Shown here: positions 15,521 to 24,318 of the stretch, one piece after another
Position numbering within the stretch: the first letter of the stretch is position 1
How the letters are laid out: each line of letters opens with the position of its first letter
IMG/VR virus record: IMGVR_UViG_3300015371_001220
Coordinates: 1-53,216 of that record
Reading direction: 5' to 3' (one strand)
Length of the DNA stretch: 53,216 nt
Origin: a virus
The notes under the pieces: model-generated
Seen by the model: the letters and a program-made list of their open reading frames with translations, nothing else
The model's database searches: none
Told to the model about the DNA's origin: nothing
Made by a program: the position numbers and the translations under genes

Positions 15521-16387
15521 ATGGCGAAGTGGTCCGACCTGGCTAGCTGGTGTGGCCCCACGGTCAACCAGGGCGGCAAGATGAGCGAGCAGCGCGGTGT
15601 GGTGTTGCACATCGCGGAAGGCTCCTATGACGGCACGATCGCCTGGCAAAAGAACCCGTCTGCGCAGGTGTCTAGCCACTTCATCGCGGCCAAGGATGGT
15701 CGGGCCTGCCAGATGGTTGACACCGCCACCGTTGCCTGGACTCAGGCGAACGGCAACGGGAAGTGGCTGTCGATCGAGAACGAAGGCTCCGTGCCGGACA
15801 AGCTCACCGACCATCAGATGGAGTTCGCGGCGCAGATCCTGGCGAAGGCGCACAAGGTTTACGGTGTGCCTTTGCAGATCGCCACGAGCCCCAACGGGCG
15901 TGGACTCGGCCATCACAGCATGGGCTGTGACTATGGCTGGGGTCACTGCTCCTGCCCAGGTACCAACATCATCAACCAGAAGTCAGCCATTGTGGCGAGA
16001 GCCAAAGAGATCGTGGAGGGCACAGTGCCTCTTACCGACGATGACGTGACCAAGATCGTGAACGGGCTGCTCAGCAAGAAGCTCACCGTCACCGATGAGT
16101 GGAAGGCTAAGTTCCCGGCCGACCCGGGGATTCAGGACGGCACCATCTCGTACGAGACGGCCCTGAAGTCCGGCTACTTCTGGGACCGCCAGGCCGAGGA
16201 CCCGCTGTCGGTTCCCGGCGACACCAGCCGCATGGCCGCCCTGGAGGGGAAGGTTGAGCAGATCTTCGCCATCCTGTCCGCTGGCGTACCGATCCCGGGT
16301 GCAGTGAACCTGACTCCGGAATCTGTGGCCGCAGTAGCAGACGCGACGGCCGATGAGATCCATAATGATCCGGAGCGCGACGGCTGA
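15521..16387 (+). CDS. Endolysin, N-acetylmuramoyl-L-alanine amidase
   Basis: 288 residues. Residues 20-165 form an amidase_2 domain: a first zinc His in VVLHIAEGS, SIENEGS after strand 4, the His pair in GLGHHSMG and the Cys ligand in CSCPGTN. It cuts the amide bond between muramic acid and the peptide stem of peptidoglycan at the end of infection. The C-terminal 110 residues contain a short helical region and may bind the wall or hold a second copy of a structural element. No signal peptide is seen, so a holin is needed. Its place between head genes is unusual for a lysis gene. Confidence 0.88.
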   Translation: MAKWSDLASWCGPTVNQGGKMSEQRGVVLHIAEGSYDGTIAWQKNPSAQVSSHFIAAKDGRACQMVDTATVAWTQANGNGKWLSIENEGSVPDKLTDHQMEFAAQILAKAHKVYGVPLQIATSPNGRGLGHHSMGCDYGWGHCSCPGTNIINQKSAIVARAKEIVEGTVPLTDDDVTKIVNGLLSKKLTVTDEWKAKFPADPGIQDGTISYETALKSGYFWDRQAEDPLSVPGDTSRMAALEGKVEQIFAILSAGVPIPGAVNLTPESVAAVADATADEIHNDPERDG

Positions 16388-16485
16388 TGAAGGAATGGCT
16401 TGATCAATGGTGGTGGGTGCCGTTGGTCATCCTTGCTGTCATCGCGTTCATCGTTGGGCAACTACAACCACCAGAAGGACGCTAG
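16387..16485 (+). CDS. Small membrane protein, holin candidate
   Basis: 32 residues. The ATG overlaps the stop of the endolysin gene (TGATG) and the TAG is followed at once by the next ATG. The product has a Trp-rich start (MKEWLDQWWW), a single hydrophobic helix (VPLVILAVIAFIVG) and a short polar end. Single-span proteins next to endolysins can be pinholins or holin-like, so this is a candidate. The other candidate is the two-span protein at 41910-42299. Confidence 0.6.
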   Translation: MKEWLDQWWWVPLVILAVIAFIVGQLQPPEGR

Positions 16486-19400
16486 ATGGCAGGCGAGTGG
16501 GGCAACAGGCAGGAACTGCTTCACCCGCGTGACACGCATGGGCGTTTCCGGAACTCGTTCAAAGTTCCCGAGAACATCATCTCCTTCCTGGAAAAGTTCA
16601 ACCCCAAGACGTTCCCGAGCGACGAGGAAGCCGCCAACTACGCCAAGGGATTCGCACAGTCAGATCGGTTTGGCACCAACCGCCACACCGCCGTCACGAA
16701 GTTCCTGAAGGGTTACTCCACCGTCAACGCCGACCTGCGGGCCGGTAAGACGAACCCCGACGTGGCCGAGATGGACAAGGCGATGCGGCCACTACCGAAC
16801 GAGTTGATCCTCAATCGGGTGGTGGGGCCGGAAGCGTTCGGCCTCACCCCCGACAACCTTGCTGGGATTGAGGAGTTCCGGGGCAAGCTGATCGCCGACA
16901 AGGGTTTCGCGTCCACCAACATCGGCACCCCGATGCACCGTGACGGTCCCAGCATCACCATGGTTATCGCCACCCCCGCTGGCACGAAAGCTATCGCCCC
17001 GTGGAGCGGCGGCACCGGTAGCCGCGAAATCATCCTCGACCGGGACCAGCCGTTCCGGGTGACGAAGGTGCAGCCCGACGGCAAGGGCGGCTACTACATG
17101 ATGGTGGCTGCCACCGAGAAGGGTGCGCCAGGCCAGAAGAAGCCCATCACCCTCGGAGGTAAGGCACCGCAGGCTCCTGCGGCTGAAGTCAACCAGCCCA
17201 ACGCCCCGCAGGCACCGGCAGCCCCACAAGCGCCACAGGCTCCTGTGGCACCTCAAGTAGCGCAGCCGGTTCAGCAGGCTCCGGTGCGTACCGGCAAGGT
17301 GGGGCGTCCCGCTGGACCGCCACCGCCGCCACGCAACGAGCCGGTCCACGCGGAGTCGATTGGCACGGGCACACCGTCAACTCCCGTTACCCCGGTGCCG
17401 GCTGCCCCGGGTACGCCTGGACAGAACCCGCCTGAGGCGGAGCTTCCTCCGGACCCGCGCGTTGGGTTCAAAGAGGCATACAAGAATGCCGACGTTCCTG
17501 TACCGGGGCAGGGTCCACGCCGTGCCACGTACAACAGGGCGTACCTGGATCTCGCGAATCGTCGTACCAACCCGAACGAGGTCGTGGAGAAGCTTGACCA
17601 CGAGATCGCCCTCAACGACAAGATCATTCAGTCGGACCGCGCAGACGGCACCGACTCCGGACCGCTGCCTGAAGACAACGCCAGGCTGAAGAAGTTCTCC
17701 CAGTTCATCAAGGATCACTTCAACCTTGAAGGGGCGAAGAAGAAGGAGGAGCCGAAGGCGACTGCTCCGAAAGAGCGCGCACCCCGTACCCCGGAAGGGT
17801 TTGAGGCACCCACCCCCGAGCAGAAGGCAAAAAGCGACGCCATCAAGGCGGCCAGGGCTGAGCGCCAGAAGGCTGCTGGGATTGACCGCTCTAAGCCAGC
17901 CCCACGTCCCACGCCCACTCCTGAGGAGAAGGCGGCCCGCAAAGAGCGCAAGATGGAGGCGGATGCCGCTGCCCGCAAAGAGGTTGCCAAGCAGCGTGCT
18001 GAGATCCGCGCTGAGCGTCGGGCGCGTGGCGAAAAGCCGCACGAGCCGACCCCCGAGCAGCAGAAGGCCGCAGAGGTTGCCCGTGCTGCCGGGGAGCAGC
18101 GTGCCGCCGAGCGGAAGGTCGCCGACGAGAAGCTGGATGCTGAAGCGGCGAAGATCGCCAACGGCTGGCTCGCCGATTCTGGGGTCAAGGAGGAGGACCT
18201 ATCCGACTTCGACAAGACCGGGTTGCGGATCCTTAGCGGCCAGGTGGCGCAGGAAAAAATCACTCGCCTGGAAGCGCAGCGTCGCCTGCACGCCAGTAGC
18301 TCTCCTAATCTGAAGAAGGTTGGCGACGGAGTAAAGACGAAGAAGGCAATCGCTGGCGAGAACGCGATGAAGGAAGTTCACCGCATTCGCGAGCAAGGTG
18401 CCGAGATTGCCAAGCGGAAGGGGATTAACCCACCGGCCACCGATCAGGAGGCAGCCAAGCTGGTCCTGGCTGAGAAGGCACCGAAGCCGGTTCCCGCACC
18501 TGCGCGTCCACAGATCCCAGCGAAGGACCTGACGGATAAGGGTCTTCTACAGCGGTTCGAGGCGGAGATCAAGAAGGATGAACCGGATGAGAAGCGGCTG
18601 AAGGAGCTTGGCGACGAACTGGATCGCCGGGACCTGGAGGCCGCCAACCGGGTCAAGGCACTCTCCGACGAGGATCTGCTGAAGCGGTTCGAGGCAGAGA
18701 TCAAGAAAGACAACATGGATGAAGCTCGCGTCAAAGAACTTGGCGACGAGCTTGATCGGCGTGACGCGGAGAACGCGAAGAAGGAGCAGCAGGTTGAGGC
18801 CCTACTAGGCAAGGGCCGCGACTTCAAGGACGCCTGGGCCGAGGTTCACGGCAAGGATCCCGACAAGCTCGCCCAGGAGGAGCGCCAGTCCCTGCTCGAC
18901 GCGAACCGTCGGGCCGGCGAAACCCGAGAGCAGTCCCTGCGTCGCCAGTACCAGGAGTCCCTGCACCACCAGTACCTTGATGCTGAGCGCGTCACTCGCG
19001 GGCACCTTCTCACCCCGGAGGGACGTCGCAAGGGCATCGACCCGAAAACCCTGTTCAGCGGTAACAACGTGGCCGCGAACAAGTGGGCCTCGGACGAGTT
19101 GAAGGAGTACTGGCAGACCCACCCGCGTAAGACCTTCACCCAGTTCAAGGCTGACATGGTTGGTGGGGCAGCGAATAAGGCTGCCGCGAAGAAGGTTGAG
19201 GGTGTCCAGCGGGACCTGGAATTGGGTCACAAGCTTTCGCGGGGACCGAAGAAGAACATCCCAGCGTCCAGCGAACTGGAAGCCGCGTACAAGAAGACCA
19301 CGATCGCGCAGCTACGCCAAGATGCCGCCAACGCCGGCATTGACGTGCCGAAGAGTTTGCGTCTCAAGCAGGACATCTTCGATCACGTCACGAAGGAACT

Positions 19401-21117
19401 GGCGAAGCGGGAGCAGGGCCGGCGCGGCGGTGAGTCAATTGCCAAGTTCCCGAACCCGCTGGGGTTGAAGGGTTCCGAGCTTCACGCCGACCAGACTATC
19501 CGTGAAGGCTGGATCAAGCACCGCAACCCGGAGAGCAACTGGGCACCGATCGCCGAAGTCCGTGGAGAACTGGAGAAGCTCGGCTTCAGCCGCGAGGAGC
19601 AGGATGCTGCGTTCAAGCGGCTAGCGCGCGGTGGCCACAACCCTCACGCTCGGATCATCCCGCTGGCCAACAGCAGGGCACTCAGCGAGAAGGACCGCAA
19701 GGACGGCTTCTTCATGGGTGGCGAAATGAACCACGCCATCCAGTTCCTTGACATGGACGCTAAGGGCAACCCGAAGGAACTGACACCAGGCAAGGTGTCT
19801 GAACCGCCGAAACCAGCCACCCCAGAAACGCCGAAACCAGCTACGCCGGAACGCCTCACGCCAAACATGGCTGTGGGCAAGACCAACGTGAGCCGGCTGG
19901 AGCCTGGACAGCGCGTCCTGCTGGAGAAGCACGCCAACGGTGACTGGTCCCCGGCTGTCAGGAAGACTGGCGCGGTCCCTGCCGAACTGGTGAAGCGGCA
20001 GCCCACTGCCGTCAACGGCAGGCAGCGTAACCGTCTCACCTTCAAGACCGATGACGGTCAAGAGGTGACGCTGTACCGCGACTACCCGGCGCACCAGACG
20101 TTCTGGACGGAGGGTTCGCGGAAGGCTCCCGCGCCTAAGGCACCAGTGGAGGAGAAGCTTCCCGCCCCGACGAAGGCTGCGTCCGCGCCTCGCCGAGACA
20201 ACACCGAACTGAAGACGCGGTTGAAGGGTGCCCAGTCTCGCGAGGAGGCTCGTGCTCTGATCGCGCAGGAGAAGATGACCGTTCCTCAGTTGAAGCAGTT
20301 GGCTGAGGAGATGGACATCGCTGTCACCGGCAACAAAGACAAGATCATCGGTGACATTATCCACTGGTCGGTGGGGCGTCGCCTCGACAGTGCTGCTGTC
20401 AGCAAGCCAGGAGCCACCACCAGTCGCACCCTGACGAAGGCTGCCGAGAAGACGTCTGGCCCGAAGATTTCGGACAAGCCAGTTCTGGCCAACCACTGGG
20501 GCACCCCGACTGGCGAGATCAACTTCCACCGGGACGGCAAGCTGGGTATAGCACTGAATGCTATAGGCGACGACGAGCGGCTGGAAGTTCCAGGCGAGGA
20601 AGATAACGTCGCTAACGTGATCGGTCGCATCGCCACCAAGGGTGTGCGCGGAGACCTCACCCAGAAGGAGATGGTGGCCGAGGTTCGCAAGGTCGCGGAG
20701 AAGTTCCCAGCCGGCTCGAAGGTCCGCACCAACCTGGAGCGGGCCGTGAAGGACATGGACACACCGGACAACAGCAACGTGAACCAACTGGTCAAGGACC
20801 TGCCTGAGGGCAGTCCGACACCGATCGCTGAACTGATGCACAACCTTGCCCAGATTCCGCTGGCCAACCAGACTCGGCGCGGAACATCGGAACCCACCGA
20901 GATTGAAAAGCTCCAGAAAATTATGCAAGAGTGGGCTCAAGGAAAACTGACCCCGCTCGGATTCATCGCAGCCCTGCGAAACCGCATCTTCAACCAGCGG
21001 CACGAAAGCGAAGAAGGCAAGTTCGAGATTGACCGTGTCGTTCAGGACGCCATGAAGAAGCTTGAAGATTTGATGAAGAAGGACCGCAAGTTGCTTTACC
21101 CGATTGAAAGGAGATAA
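16486..21117 (+). CDS. Giant head protein with N-terminal ADP-ribosyltransferase domain
   Basis: 1543 residues. About residues 63-208 form an ADP-ribosyltransferase domain of the R-S-E type: Arg111 (LILNRVVG), Ser143-Thr144 (GFASTNIG) and Glu181 (SREIIL), with RDQPFRVTKV after it. Then come Ala/Pro-rich and Lys/Glu-rich low-complexity regions. A 44-residue tandem repeat follows at about 680-770 (LLQRFEAEIKKD and LLKRFEAEIKKD, both with KELGDELDRRD). Two SAP/Rho-N-like motifs lie near 940 and 1265 (TIAQLRQDAANAGIDV; VPQLKQLAEEMDIAV). It is probably packaged in the head and ejected with DNA to modify a host protein. The residue two before the catalytic Glu is Ser, not the usual Glu/Gln. Confidence 0.75.
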   Translation: MAGEWGNRQELLHPRDTHGRFRNSFKVPENIISFLEKFNPKTFPSDEEAANYAKGFAQSDRFGTNRHTAVTKFLKGYSTVNADLRAGKTNPDVAEMDKAMRPLPNELILNRVVGPEAFGLTPDNLAGIEEFRGKLIADKGFASTNIGTPMHRDGPSITMVIATPAGTKAIAPWSGGTGSREIILDRDQPFRVTKVQPDGKGGYYMMVAATEKGAPGQKKPITLGGKAPQAPAAEVNQPNAPQAPAAPQAPQAPVAPQVAQPVQQAPVRTGKVGRPAGPPPPPRNEPVHAESIGTGTPSTPVTPVPAAPGTPGQNPPEAELPPDPRVGFKEAYKNADVPVPGQGPRRATYNRAYLDLANRRTNPNEVVEKLDHEIALNDKIIQSDRADGTDSGPLPEDNARLKKFSQFIKDHFNLEGAKKKEEPKATAPKERAPRTPEGFEAPTPEQKAKSDAIKAARAERQKAAGIDRSKPAPRPTPTPEEKAARKERKMEADAAARKEVAKQRAEIRAERRARGEKPHEPTPEQQKAAEVARAAGEQRAAERKVADEKLDAEAAKIANGWLADSGVKEEDLSDFDKTGLRILSGQVAQEKITRLEAQRRLHASSSPNLKKVGDGVKTKKAIAGENAMKEVHRIREQGAEIAKRKGINPPATDQEAAKLVLAEKAPKPVPAPARPQIPAKDLTDKGLLQRFEAEIKKDEPDEKRLKELGDELDRRDLEAANRVKALSDEDLLKRFEAEIKKDNMDEARVKELGDELDRRDAENAKKEQQVEALLGKGRDFKDAWAEVHGKDPDKLAQEERQSLLDANRRAGETREQSLRRQYQESLHHQYLDAERVTRGHLLTPEGRRKGIDPKTLFSGNNVAANKWASDELKEYWQTHPRKTFTQFKADMVGGAANKAAAKKVEGVQRDLELGHKLSRGPKKNIPASSELEAAYKKTTIAQLRQDAANAGIDVPKSLRLKQDIFDHVTKELAKREQGRRGGESIAKFPNPLGLKGSELHADQTIREGWIKHRNPESNWAPIAEVRGELEKLGFSREEQDAAFKRLARGGHNPHARIIPLANSRALSEKDRKDGFFMGGEMNHAIQFLDMDAKGNPKELTPGKVSEPPKPATPETPKPATPERLTPNMAVGKTNVSRLEPGQRVLLEKHANGDWSPAVRKTGAVPAELVKRQPTAVNGRQRNRLTFKTDDGQEVTLYRDYPAHQTFWTEGSRKAPAPKAPVEEKLPAPTKAASAPRRDNTELKTRLKGAQSREEARALIAQEKMTVPQLKQLAEEMDIAVTGNKDKIIGDIIHWSVGRRLDSAAVSKPGATTSRTLTKAAEKTSGPKISDKPVLANHWGTPTGEINFHRDGKLGIALNAIGDDERLEVPGEEDNVANVIGRIATKGVRGDLTQKEMVAEVRKVAEKFPAGSKVRTNLERAVKDMDTPDNSNVNQLVKDLPEGSPTPIAELMHNLAQIPLANQTRRGTSEPTEIEKLQKIMQEWAQGKLTPLGFIAALRNRIFNQRHESEEGKFEIDRVVQDAMKKLEDLMKKDRKLLYPIERR

Positions 21118-21121
21118 GCGC

Positions 21122-21295
21122 ATGCCGTGCAACTGTGGGGGCGGAAGCTCCACTGAGCAGCAGCAACAGTCTGCGCCGGGACAGAAGTTCGAGGTTCGTC
21201 TGCCCAATGGGGAGACGCTCACTGTCGACGATGAGCACACCGCCAAGGTGCGTATCACCATGGCAGGCGGGGGTACCTACTCTAAGGTTTCTTGA
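21122..21295 (+). CDS. Small Cys-rich hypothetical protein
   Basis: 57 residues from the ATG with GAAAGGAG upstream. It starts MPCNCGGG, has a short Gln/Ser run, then a small beta region (FEVRLPNGETLTV, AKVRITMAGGGTYSKV). Short proteins with a PCNCGG start are common just upstream of the capsid gene in actinophages, but I know no function. Its stop codon overlaps the -35 box of the capsid promoter. Confidence 0.7.
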   Translation: MPCNCGGGSSTEQQQQSAPGQKFEVRLPNGETLTVDDEHTAKVRITMAGGGTYSKVS

Positions 21296-21320
21296 CAATA
21301 AGTGATCTCTCACTTATAAA
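21292..21320 (+). promoter_or_regulatory. Consensus promoter for the capsid gene with palindromic operator
   Basis: TTGACA at 21292-21297, a 17-base spacer, then TATAAA at 21315-21320: close to the best sigma-70-type promoter. The spacer holds the inverted repeat TAAGTGA-TCTC-TCACTTA (21299-21316), which overlaps the -10 box and looks like an operator or attenuating hairpin. It would add capsid transcripts on top of read-through from the late block. Confidence 0.75.
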
Positions 21321-21337
21321 TTAACCAGGTGGTCTGG

Positions 21338-21386
21338 CTGAGAGCCGCGCCGCGTTAGCCGGTGGCTGGATCTGAGAGCCGCGCCG
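21338..21386 (+). repeat. Direct repeat in the capsid leader
   Basis: The 15-base unit CTGAGAGCCGCGCCG occurs at 21338-21352 and 21372-21386 between the promoter and the capsid start at 21424. Together with the intervening GGTGGCTGG it could form a leader structure or protein-binding sites. Confidence 0.5.
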
Positions 21387-21423
21387 GGAGCCATGACACG
21401 TTCCCAGCGAAGGACAGATTCCC

Positions 21424-23148
21424 ATGGAATTCGAGATTCCAGTCAATGATCTCGGCCAGTTCACGGTCAGCGCTCTCAGCACCATGGCGGCCACCGCCAA
21501 GGCTGAGTACGACGCGCTGAAGGCTGAGGTCACCCCGGAGACCGTCACCGACGAGCAGTTGGAGCGGCTTCGCGACCTGCAGCAGTTCTCCATGACCACC
21601 GTGCCGGCTGAGATCGCTGGCCGGGAGCGTCGGGCTGCCGAGTTCGCGATGCTGGAGACCCAGCCGGACGAGCCCGAGGGCGACGCAGGCGACGACGGCG
21701 ACGACGCTGAGCCTGAGGCTGAGGCGGCTGTGGTCGCTTCCACCAAGGTCTCCGTCCGCCAGGTCGCGGCCAACACGACCACCCCTGCGGCACCCGTGGC
21801 CACCATTGAGCGGCCTCGGTACTCGACGCTGATCGCGTCGGCGGGTGTGCCGAACTACAGCAAGGGCCACGAGTTCGAGGACATGCTCGACGTGGCGAAG
21901 GCTTTCGAGGCTTCCACGGCAGGTTTCACCACCGGTCGGGGCATGGGCGAGGGTGTCCACCACTACCCGGTGGCGACCCTGCAGCGTGACTACCCGGACG
22001 AGTTCTCGGTGGACGGCGACGCCTCCGACTACGCGAAGCTGCTGCACGTCATGGACGAGTCGCGGCTGCCGGGCGGATCCCTGCTGAACGCGGTTGAGCT
22101 TCGGCGCAAGGAAGTTGAGCAGGAGAAGGGTCGCGACGCCCTGGTCGCGGCAGCCGGCTGGTGTGCCCCGTCCGAGGTGGACTACAGCATCTGTCTGCAG
22201 ATCACCACCGACGGCCTGCTGGACACCCCGGAGGTGCAGGCGCGGCGTGGCGGCATCCGGCACAACACCGGCCTGGACTTCGGCACGATCTTCGCCGGCC
22301 CGATTTCCGGCACCACAGGCTTCTTCAACCTGACCGAGGCCCAGGTGGCGTCGGGCACCACGAAGACCTGCCTGGAGATCCCGTGCCCGTCGTTTGTTGA
22401 CGACCGGCTCGGCGTGACTGGCCTCTGCCTCACCGGCAACATCCTCTCCATCCGTGGCTACCCGGAGTTCACCGCCGCGTTCGTGAAGGGCGCGATGGCG
22501 GCCTCCGCGCACCAGATCAACGCCCAGCAGATCGCCGCGATGATCGCCGACTCCACTGCGGTTAACCTGACCGCCGCGAACCCGTGGTCCACCGACTCTT
22601 CGGTGGTGTCGCAGGTTCTGTCGGCTGTCGAGATGGCCACCGTCGACATCAAGTACCGGCTGCGTATGCAGCGGTCGTCGACGCTGGAGATCGTGATGCC
22701 GTACTGGATCCTGGCGCAGATGCGTGCCGACTGGATCCGGCGCAACGGTGGCAACTACGCGGACATGCTGTGCCTGGCTGACGCGGCCATCTCCAACGCC
22801 TTCGCCTGCCGTGGCGCGCGTGCCCAGTTCGTTTACGACTGGCAGGACGCCTTCGCCACCAACGGTGCGGTGACCGGCATGCCGGGTCTGGCGACCCCGA
22901 TTTCGGCGTTCCCGTCGTCCCTGCAGTTCCTGGTGTACCCGGCCGGGACCTGGGTGCGCGCGGTGTCCGACGTGATCACGCTGAACTCGGTGTACGACTC
23001 GACGAAGCTGGCGACCAACCAGGTGACGCACCTGTTCACGGAGACCGGCTGGAAGATGATCCGCATGTGCCCGGTGTCGCGTGTCTACACCGTGCCGATC
23101 TGCCCGAGCGGTCGTACCGGCAACCAGCAGACGATCGTCTGCCCGTAA
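21424..23148 (+). CDS. Major capsid protein (HK97 fold)
   Basis: 574 residues. The N-terminal 120 residues are acidic and helical (scaffold or delta domain, with EPEGDAGDDGDDAEPEAEA near 75-95) and are likely removed on maturation. The rest matches HK97-fold capsid proteins of actinophages: a GLDFGTIFAGP turn, a conserved IPCPSFVDDRLG segment, TLEIVMPYWILAQMRADW in the P domain, and GTWVRAVSDVITLNSVYDS near the end. The late promoter and leader directly in front fit its need for high expression. Confidence 0.92.
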   Translation: MEFEIPVNDLGQFTVSALSTMAATAKAEYDALKAEVTPETVTDEQLERLRDLQQFSMTTVPAEIAGRERRAAEFAMLETQPDEPEGDAGDDGDDAEPEAEAAVVASTKVSVRQVAANTTTPAAPVATIERPRYSTLIASAGVPNYSKGHEFEDMLDVAKAFEASTAGFTTGRGMGEGVHHYPVATLQRDYPDEFSVDGDASDYAKLLHVMDESRLPGGSLLNAVELRRKEVEQEKGRDALVAAAGWCAPSEVDYSICLQITTDGLLDTPEVQARRGGIRHNTGLDFGTIFAGPISGTTGFFNLTEAQVASGTTKTCLEIPCPSFVDDRLGVTGLCLTGNILSIRGYPEFTAAFVKGAMAASAHQINAQQIAAMIADSTAVNLTAANPWSTDSSVVSQVLSAVEMATVDIKYRLRMQRSSTLEIVMPYWILAQMRADWIRRNGGNYADMLCLADAAISNAFACRGARAQFVYDWQDAFATNGAVTGMPGLATPISAFPSSLQFLVYPAGTWVRAVSDVITLNSVYDSTKLATNQVTHLFTETGWKMIRMCPVSRVYTVPICPSGRTGNQQTIVCP

Positions 23149-23158
23149 CAGTGCTTCA

Positions 23159-23180
23159 GGGGGGCGGGTAACCGCCCCCC
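23159..23180 (+). terminator. Hairpin after the capsid gene
   Basis: A perfect 9-bp stem GGGGGGCGG / CCGCCCCCC with the loop GTAA, ten bases after the capsid stop. No T-run. It may terminate part of the transcripts and stabilise the capsid mRNA end. Confidence 0.7.
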
Positions 23181-23212
23181 TCGAAGGCACCTGAGACGGA
23201 AGGAGGAAGCCG

Positions 23213-24064
23213 GTGCCGCTCATTACCGCGCCACTAGTAGTCGACCCACCCGCCGCGCCCCCACGGCCGTACGGGCTGTTCGACGTGGCGCTGGGTCCGC
23301 TGCCGTTCCCTGACCCGAACGCTGGAGCCGGGGGCGTCACGTACGTTCCCGACGTATGCGAGGACGACAACTTCCTCGTCGCCATGAACTGCCCGCCGAT
23401 CACCGGCACGAAGACGTTCAGCCCGGTGGAGGCGGCCATTTCCGGCGCGCCGTTCTCGGTGCTGACGTCATACACGTGTGGGGCGATCGGCTTCTCGTTT
23501 GAGGAAGCTGAGCGTCGTGTCCGGCTGCGCATGGACATCCGTGAGCAGCGGGCCGTGGAGAAGCGGCTGTGGCAGGGATCGTCCGGGGTTCTCGGCACGG
23601 TCACCGGCCAGTTCCGCAACGCCATCAACCTTGGCTCTGCGGGCTGTGCCACTGAGGCCATTGAGATGCTGGAGCAGACCCTCGCCGACAACGCTGTTGT
23701 GGGTGGGCTGATCCACGCCCGGGTCGGCATGTCGCCGCACCTGGCTAACAACCACCTGATCGAATTCAACGGGCCGCGCAAGACCACGCCTTATGGCACC
23801 CCGTACGTGTTCGGTCAGGGCTACGACGGGACCGGGCCGACCGGTCAGGCACCGGACACCTCCACGGAGTGGATGTACGCCACGGGCCGGATCACGGTGT
23901 ACCGGGACACTGAGGTGTTTGTGCCGCCGCCACGGCAGGTGATGGACAAGTCCGGAAACCAGTTGAGCCTGGTAGCGGAGCGCATGTTCATGACGGTTGT
24001 CGAATGTGGAGTGTGGGCGATACAGGTGACGAGAACCTGTACCACTTCTGGGGGTGGCACGTGA
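23213..24064 (+). CDS. Head protein of unknown function
   Basis: 283 residues, GTG start with AAGGAGG upstream. It is conserved in position after the capsid gene. Visible features are a Pro-rich start, VEAAISGAPFSVLTSYTCGA, an amphipathic helix (EEAERRVRLRMDIREQRAVEKRLW), and a C-terminal half (IHARVGMSPHLANN, GTPYVFGQGYDGTGP, RITVYRDTEVF) that recalls the P/A-domain pattern of HK97-like proteins. It may be a second capsid-type, decoration or head-completion protein. I do not recognise a named family. Confidence 0.65.
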   Translation: MPLITAPLVVDPPAAPPRPYGLFDVALGPLPFPDPNAGAGGVTYVPDVCEDDNFLVAMNCPPITGTKTFSPVEAAISGAPFSVLTSYTCGAIGFSFEEAERRVRLRMDIREQRAVEKRLWQGSSGVLGTVTGQFRNAINLGSAGCATEAIEMLEQTLADNAVVGGLIHARVGMSPHLANNHLIEFNGPRKTTPYGTPYVFGQGYDGTGPTGQAPDTSTEWMYATGRITVYRDTEVFVPPPRQVMDKSGNQLSLVAERMFMTVVECGVWAIQVTRTCTTSGGGT

Positions 24065-24318
24065 TGGATGACCGTGTGGTCTTCATTCCTGAGGACTTCG
24101 AGGCTGAAGTGAGCATCCTCTTCAGCCTGGCCGACCACCCCCACGACATCGTGTCCACATCAGACGGACCCACGCTCGGCGTGATCGTTCCGGCTGAACT
24201 GTGGGAGCGGTACGAAAACTACAAGTCACTGTCTGAATCTTCGACGCCTACCGAGCCGAAGAGGCGCGGACGTCCGCGCAAGGTCCAGCCTGATGTCAGT
24301 GAAGAGGAGACCGACTAA
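24064..24318 (+). CDS. Hypothetical protein with basic AT-hook-like tail
   Basis: 84 residues. The ATG overlaps the preceding stop (TGATG). The start MDDRVVFIPEDFEAEV and the internal DGPTLGVIVPAELWERYE form a small alpha/beta unit. The tail has KRRGRPRKV, an AT-hook-like segment that could bind DNA, and ends in an acidic stretch. The position suggests a head or connector accessory protein. Confidence 0.6.
   Translation: MDDRVVFIPEDFEAEVSILFSLADHPHDIVSTSDGPTLGVIVPAELWERYENYKSLSESSTPTEPKRRGRPRKVQPDVSEEETD

Noticed and set aside
19621-21261. Long leftward ORF (546 codons) opposite the ART-like gene
   Set aside because: It is antisense to a well-supported gene, has biased low-information composition, no ribosome binding site and no recognisable domain. 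High G+C makes such antisense ORFs common.
21355-23787. 810-codon leftward ORF opposite the capsid gene
   Set aside because: It covers the capsid gene, its promoter and the next gene in antisense, is Arg/His-rich and has no motif. Treated as a shadow.
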